Source of the DNA: Nicotiana tabacum
Lineage: Eukaryota > Streptophyta > Magnoliopsida > Solanales > Solanaceae
DNA: 64,000 nt
Reading direction: 5' to 3'
Assembly (NCBI RefSeq): GCF_000715075.1
Contig: NC_134081.1
Location: forward strand, 67,815,153-67,879,152
Positions 58,196-64,000 of this stretch are shown in pieces. The notes under the pieces were generated by a model that was given only the letters and a program-made list of their open reading frames with translations, had not been told where the DNA came from and made no database searches. Each line of letters starts with the position of its first letter. Position 1 is the first letter of the stretch. The translations under genes were made by a program, and so were the position numbers.

Positions 58196-58814
58196 TTAAG
58201 TAGGGTCCATTTGTTTCTACAAGACGAGGAAGATTTTTTAAAATTGAAATCGGGTTGTTGCGGGTTTTTTAATTAATTTTGTTAGTATTAGTTAAGTCCA
58301 CATGAACTGATGTAAATGTCACATCAGTTTTTGGTAATCGAAACATGGACAAATCCAACCAAGTGGTATTTTTTGCATAATATGAGGAAAAACAATTTTC
58401 TGTTAAAAAGATTGATTTTACCACATAATAATTAATTGAGCGGTAACCTCGAGAAGTAAGCAAGTGGTCAGGGATGTTAAGATAAGGAGGCATCTGCTGT
58501 CTGTCGGACGAAAATTAGATTGAAACTTTGATGAAACGCACTTTCAAAAATAAAAGCAAGCATAAACGAGAGAAGGCCATAATATTATAAAATCAAAAGT
58601 TGATCTTCTAAAAGTGATTTTTGGTGACTAATTCTTGCTAACCTTAAATTTTGTGTAGTTTGCATATCCTTTTCTTTTGACTGGAGCTAATATCTTTTGG
58701 TGAAAATCAGGGTACTTCTTTTAGTCAAGGATACGGCAATTCCCTGAGTGTCAACCTTAACAAATCCACCAACAGAAATACAACTACAAAAATAGTTTTA
58801 GAAACTTTCAGTAG
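58196..58814. other. Non-coding, nothing recognised
   Basis: No element end or coding frame was identified. Confidence 0.45.
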
Positions 58815-59059
58815 GTTCATATGATGTTTTGGAACTTGCAGATATATGTGGTTTCAACTCTGAGGAGCCCGGGATAATTTGGCACCATTACATGCAATTT
58901 GAAAGTTTAAGGAATTTTAGTAACAACCTCACCCTCGATTCTAGTATTTGAGCTTCATTTCATATTTTGAAACTTTGACAAGCTAGGTCCGTAGTTTAGG
59001 ATCCGAGAGGCTTCAGTGAGTTTAAACGCATTTAGAATAAATTTTGACAGTTGTAACAT

Positions 59060-59250
59060 CTCCGAATGTGGACTGCAATGTGGCCAACAATGTTAGAGTG
59101 CAGACCACATTGTGACCTGCAACTCAGGCCTACAACTGTGGGTGCAGCATGGAGTGCGGACCGCATTCAGGAAGTGTCACCGTAATATGGTCTGTCTGAC
59201 GAAGTCCTGGGCTGCATGTGTTTAGCGATTGCGGCTTCAAGTGTGGCCTC
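59060..59250 (+). promoter_or_regulatory. Word island in LTR C, split by MITE
   Basis: GTGGACTGCAATGTGG, GCAGACCACATTGTG, GTGCGGACCGCATTC and GGTCTGTCTGACG recur in alternating orientation. The remainder (GAAGCGGCCCGCAC) lies beyond the MITE at 60005-60020. Many words look CpG-depleted. Confidence 0.5.
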
Positions 59251-59990
59251 TAGGGGCGTTCATGGTTCGGTTTGGGTCGGTTTTTTTCGTAAAAGAAACC
59301 AAACCAAGTAAGTCGGTTTTTACAATTTTGGAACTAAACCAAACCAATTAAGTCGGTTTTTTATCGATTCGGTTTAATTCAGTTTTTGTCGGTTTTTCGG
59401 TTATTCATCGGGTTTTTTCTTAAATATGAGACATACACTACCAAACGCATATTCTGACGACTATATTTTCAACGTAACACTATCAAATCAATTACTCTTT
59501 TGAGAAATTTATCATTTACCAAGATACATTGATGATAATTGAATCAAATAATGATGAATAATTAAAGTACTCAATTAAAAATCGATTATTTTTAACATGA
59601 AATAAATTCTTGTACTTAGCAAAAGAAAACTACAATCAAACTAGAATGTAAAAGCAAAGAATTAGATTATTATAATAGCAAAGAACTAGACTAAAAATAT
59701 AAATGACTAGTATGTACCATAAATTTTTAGAAATTTTATATAAAAATATACATATATATAGGTGTAATAATAAATTTAAATAGCTACTTTAATAGTCGGT
59801 TTGGTTAATAAATTTAAATAACTACTTTTATAGTCGGGTTGGTTTGATTTTTCGGTTATTCTTTGATTAAAACCAAAACTAAACCAAATTTGACCGGTTT
59901 TTAAAATTCAAAACCAAACCAAACCAAACCTAAAAAATATCGGTTTTGGTCGGTTTGGTTCAGTTTTTCAATTTTTTATGAACACCCCTA
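59251..59990. mobile_element. hAT-type MITE, 740 bp, GGTTTGGT-rich
   Basis: Terminal inverted repeats TAGGGGCGTTCAT and (reversed) TAGGGGTGTTCAT. Flanks GTGGCCTC (59243-59250) and GTGGGCTC (59991-59998) match at seven of eight bases, the 8-bp duplication of hAT elements. Both ends are packed with CGGTTTGGTT/AACCAAACC words that make long fold-back arms. No transposase. Confidence 0.88.
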
Positions 59991-61698
59991 GTGGGCTCAA
60001 CAGGGGAAGCGGCCCGCACAAGTGAGATTTAAAAAAAGTGCAAATACATGGTTTTGTAATTTTTATTTTGTTCTTCATTATTTTAAAAATTTAGGAGCTC
60101 GATTTTAAAGGGTTTTGACCTAAAGTTTTGTCTACAAACTTTGGATAAATGATTTTAACTTGGATCTAAGATTATATAATGAATCTAATCTAAAATTTAT
60201 CATTTGAACATTGATTCAAGGTAAAATTTAGGGATTTTAAAACCTAGATCAAGAATTACCTAGAATGAGATTTGATCACCTAAATAGATCCAAACGGAAA
60301 TCTAAGCATAGATTTGGACAGTGAGATTGGGGTTCATCGGGATTTGACTTTAGTTTTGACGATTTGACCATTTGTGGTTGACTTTAGGTTGACTTTGACC
60401 AAGATTTGGATTGAATTATCGAATCAATTCTTTTAACTTTGTTTGACCTCGTTAAGTACTATTTCTTATAAATCGACTTCGTTTGGAAGATTCGGAGCAA
60501 AGCAAGAGCATTCTTGAAGGTTGAGCTAGCTATGGACAAAGGTAAGTTACGACTTTGACCTCAATGAGTGAATTTTTCTCAAATTATCTTGATTGCTCTA
60601 TGTTATGTGTTTGGGATAATGTATATGCAAGGTGACAAGTGTATATGCGCATACGATATGCTTTTATGCTTGGGTAGAATGATAAGCTTCATATACTTTA
60701 CTTGTTGTATGACAAGTTGGGCATTTTATTTATGTTAATATAATGATATAGGCATCATTCATATGCTAGTCTAACATTATAGACTTCATGTACCCGTTTT
60801 ATATGGTTGAACTATTTATTAATACATCATTCAAATATACACCTCAGTTATCATATATTATTCACTAACTATTTGTGATTGTTTTACGACAACCGTTAAA
60901 CTGTTAGGGCGTGTGGATTCACATTTTTGTTAAGGTATTATTTAGGGCATGTGATTTCATATTCCTATAGGGCGTAAAGGATTTACGATCCTATTGCGTG
61001 AGTGTACGTCCTTCGTGAGTTGCCCAATAAAAGCTTTAAATATATTTTATTCACTACACACAGGTTTGAATATGATCCGATTCATATTGAACATAAAGAT
61101 GAAAGCTTTAAATATATTTTAGTAATCCTTTGTGCTTGACTATGCTTTCTTGTATGATGAATTTGTGCACACATATATATATATATATGCATTTTGCATA
61201 TGCATTGGATTTATTATTTGGTAAGCATGCCTCTTATTGCTTGCTTGGACTCTGTATATTTTTCTTATGTAGTTTATGTGCTTTCTTTTATTAGTATAAT
61301 ATATATAAATTACACAGGTATATGAAAGTGAGTATCGTTTTGACGAACCCTGGCTACTACTCTATTGGGGCCTTTCGATGATACTTATTAAGTATGTATT
61401 ATTGTTGTACTCATAATATACATATGTATATTTTTATGCAGATACTAACTTTGATACCAACAAGACCTAAAAGAGAGTTTAGGAGCTGACTTGGAGACTC
61501 AAGGTAGAGCTTCTTTGATGACCCACGATCCCTATAGTCGCCCTTATTTATTTATCTTTAATCGACTATTTTTATTGAGACAGTAGTGCACTTATTTATA
61601 TAATTTTATTTTGTTACTCTTAGCTATTCCTGACCAGTACCACCAGTTTTTGGGACTAAATGTTGATTTATTATGCGTTGTTTGATATTTCAGACTCA

Positions 61699-62201
61699 TG
61701 TTATGGAACGACCAATATTTTCAATCAAGGGGTCGTAATTGCACCTATCACCGCTTGCTAGACAAGTCAACACTTAACAGCAGTAACATAAGCAAAATTA
61801 AACATCTCACTGCACAATATAATAAATAAAAGTAAGAAAGCTACGAAAATAACATAATTAGTCTAGTATCATCCCAACAGTCATAAACACCTCCCAAGAC
61901 TGGTGTCACGGAGTACATGAGCTTCTAAAGAGTGCTATATACAAAATCTTTAATGAGGTACAATACTGTCTGATACAATTAAATAGTAACAATAGATAAG
62001 AATGTTACTCCAGATCCTGCAAACGGGTATGCCGCACTACATCGAGTTTCCTGATATGCCAAGCTAATCTCCCTGGGGAGCGCTGCTAGGACCAATGCCA
62101 ATATCTACATAACAAGTTCAGAAGTGTAATATGAATACAACCGGCCCCATGTACTCAGTAAGTATCGAGGCTAACCTCGGCGAGGTAGTGACGAGGTTAT
62201 G
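61699..62201 (-). mobile_element. Reverse-oriented LTR fragment (family A)
   Basis: Homologous to 26692-27200: TGTTATGGAACGACC start, CAAGGGGTCGTAATTGCACC, TGCTAGACAAG, TGTCACGGAGTACATGAGC and TGTCTGATACAAT in the same order. Cut at 62202 by an LTR in the opposite orientation. Confidence 0.65.
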
Positions 62202-64000
62202 TGAAGCGACCCGACCGGTCGTTTTGAGCATTTACATTTTGTTCGGTGGTTTGAGATCTTGAGTATTCATATGATGTATTATCACTTGTGTGTATGGTTG
62301 GTTTTGGTTTTCGAGTGGCTCGGGATTCATTTGGAAGAATGATTCTCAATTTAGAAGTTTTAAGTGGGAGGGGTTGATCAAGTTTGACTTTTGTGTATTT
62401 GACCTCGGTTCAGAGTTTTGATGGTTTCGTTAGGTCTGGATGGTAATTTTTAACTTGGGTGTATGTCCAGATTTGAGTTCCGATGTTCCTAGATAAGTTT
62501 GAGGTAAATTATCGAAAGTTATAAGTTTGAAAGTTTAGAGAGTTGATAGGTTTGATCTATAGTTGACTTTGTGGTTATTAATGTCCATTTGTGATTCCGA
62601 ACCTTGGAATAGGTTTGTATCGTGATTTTTGACTTGTGTGTAAAATTTAGAGTCATTCCAAGTTCTTTAGATGTGTTCAGCGTAAGTTTGAAATTTGGAA
62701 ATTCCAAATAGTTCAGTAAGTTTTAATTAAGGCTCGATTCATGATTTTGATATAATTTTGTTAGATTTGAGGCCTCAAGTAGGTTTGTGTTAGGTTTTGG
62801 GACTTATTGGTATGTTCGGACGGGGTCCCAAGGGATTCGAGTGTATTTCGGGGTGGTTTCAGACAATTTCTCCCTTGTCTTTGATTGCTGGTTTTCTCTG
62901 ATTTTTTGGTGTTGTGTGATTTCTTCGTGATCGCGCGAGGGAGACCGCGATCACGATTTGTATATTGGAGCTGGGTAGTTTTTCCTCTTCGTGTTCGTGA
63001 CTAGCGGGTCGCGTTCGCAGAGGTTGAATACCTTGACCCATCGTGTTCACAGAGGGGGTCACGATTGCGGTTCAGAGTGGGAGCCGGTGGATTGCCTTCG
63101 CATTTGCATGGTCTAGGGTGCGTTCGCAAAGGTTTGGTTTCTATGGTAATCGCGTTCGTGAGGTCGGTGACACGAACATGAAGTGCATTTTTGGCAATGT
63201 TTGTGCTTCGCGCTCGCGAAGTAGGTCCCGCGATTACGAAGGGTACTCCCGGAACAGCTGTATAAGGTTCCATTTTTGGACTTTGAGCTCATTTTATAAT
63301 ATTTTCAGATTGGGATTTCAAATTGAGGCAATTTTTGAGGTGATTTGCACCACTTGGATTGGGTAAGTATTTTTGACTCGAATTTGATTATTATGCATGA
63401 TTTCATCTTTGATTTTATCATTTGATTGACGAATCTAAAAGAGAAATTGGGTTTTTTTTTGGCAAAACCTTTCTAAAATGAATAATAGTATTTTGAACAT
63501 CGATTCGCAGTCGAATTTTAATGAAACTTGTATGGTTGGACTTGTATTCGAATGAGTTGTCAGAATTTGTGAGTTTTGTTGGGTTTCGTGGTGCGGGCTT
63601 GGGTTAACTTTGGTTGACTTTGAGTATTTGATTAAAGATTTGACCTTTATCGTTTGGGTTTGATTCCTATGGCACTATTTGATGTTTCTAAGTTGCTTTT
63701 TGATAGATCGAGTCGTTCAGAAGTCGATTCGTGTGGGAAGGCATTTTTTAGAGTATTGATTTTGCTTGTTTGAGGTAAGCATCTTACCTAAACTTGGTTG
63801 AGGCACTAGTTGCTTGAGTTATTAGTGATGACTACATGCTATAGGTGGTGCACAAGTAAGGGGTTGAGCCCATGTGAGTGTACCAGGTTATTATCCATGC
63901 TCGGGTTTGTGCTTAGGCTATGATATGCCTTGAATTGATTGATAATCCTCATGCTATTATGTTTATTATATTTGTACCCCTTTGTGAACTAATTGGATCA
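62202..64000 (+). mobile_element. Chromovirus-type LTR (family E), cut by window edge
   Basis: Opens TGAAGCGACCCGACCGGTCG, close to the TGTAATGACCCGGCCGGTTG start of the 8.1-19.2 kb chromovirus. It holds the conserved block GACGGGGTCCCAAGGGATTC (62819-62838), an island (62920-63245), a TATA-like TGTATAAGG (63259-63267) and GTAAGT at 63363-63368. The order and distances match the other chromovirus LTRs. The frames across 62859-63366 are LTR sequence. It continues past 64000. Confidence 0.7.
62920..63245 (+). promoter_or_regulatory. CpG-word island in LTR E
   Basis: GTGATCGCGCGAGG, GACCGCGATCACGA, GTCGCGTTCGCAG, GCGTTCGCAAAGG, GCGCTCGCGAAG and CGCGATTACGAAGG follow one another about every 25-35 bp, ending some 15 bp before a TATA-like site. 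Confidence 0.68.

Larger units (their letters stand above)
58815..61698 (+). mobile_element. Chromovirus-type LTR (family C), left end lost
   Basis: From about 58817 the text (TTCATATGATG, then GAGGAGCCCGGGATAATTTG) parallels LTR E at 62262-62335 (TTCATATGATG, GAGTGGCTCGGGATTCATTT), so orientation is +. The order is island (59060-59250, continuing 59991-60030), leader and a donor-like GTAAGT at 60542-60547. The usual TGTAA start is missing. A 740-bp hAT MITE interrupts the island. The right end is placed where reversed LTR A-type sequence starts (61699). No genes. Confidence 0.55.

Noticed and set aside
62859..63366. Overlapping Arg/Ser-rich frames on both strands
   Set aside because: They cover the CpG-word island of LTR E; codon pattern reflects CGC/GCG words, not protein selection.

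Overview
The window is plant nuclear DNA made almost wholly of transposable elements. The LTR families (long chromovirus LTRs opening TGTAA, a Tat element with an antisense plant-mobile-domain gene, Stowaway and hAT MITEs, CTAG-ended Helitrons) suggest a large Solanaceae genome, most likely Nicotiana or a relative; this is inference from family resemblance. I found no intact host gene, no tRNA or rRNA gene and no CRISPR array. Every recognisable coding region belongs to a decayed transposon.

Layout. 1-1077 is a reverse-oriented LTR cut by the window edge. 1078-24280 is a Tat-lineage Ty3/gypsy element on the + strand: protease, RT, RNase H, a second archaeal-type RNase H, integrase, tandem-repeat 3' region, an antisense gene for a plant mobile domain protein and a probable 3' LTR. 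That antisense gene is split by a complete reverse-oriented Tekay/Del-type chromovirus (8084-19186, LTRs about 3.0 and 2.9 kb, near-perfect 5-bp target duplication). The Tat element itself sits inside an old LINE (24281-26640). 26689-42978 is a pile of reverse-oriented chromovirus LTRs and a non-coding element body. It includes a 3.3-kb tandem duplication (27046-33641) in which each copy carries the same solo LTR and the same Tourist-like MITE. 44607-49682 is a complete but stop-riddled Ty1/copia element with identical AAGGG target duplications. 49731-58195 is AT-rich and holds small DNA transposons: two hAT or Stowaway MITEs, a 1.2-kb element with long inverted repeats, a LINE RNase H fragment and two Helitrons pointing tail to tail. 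58815-64000 is three further LTR pieces in alternating orientation, one carrying a 740-bp hAT MITE.

Nothing here works as a cell pathway. The genes made sense only as retrotransposon machinery (Gag particle, protease, reverse transcriptase with RNase H, integrase with a chromodomain). The most interesting pattern is not a gene. Several otherwise different LTR families share one promoter layout: an island of about 150-330 bp packed with short, partly palindromic CpG words (a different word in most families), then a TATA-like site, then a leader of about 100-500 bp ending in a splice-donor-like GTAAGT or GTATG. Sister LTRs show CpG decay within the island, as expected if it was methylated. Second in interest is the antisense mobile-domain gene, whose frame is continuous across the chromovirus insertion, with a 23-bp minisatellite just upstream of its start.
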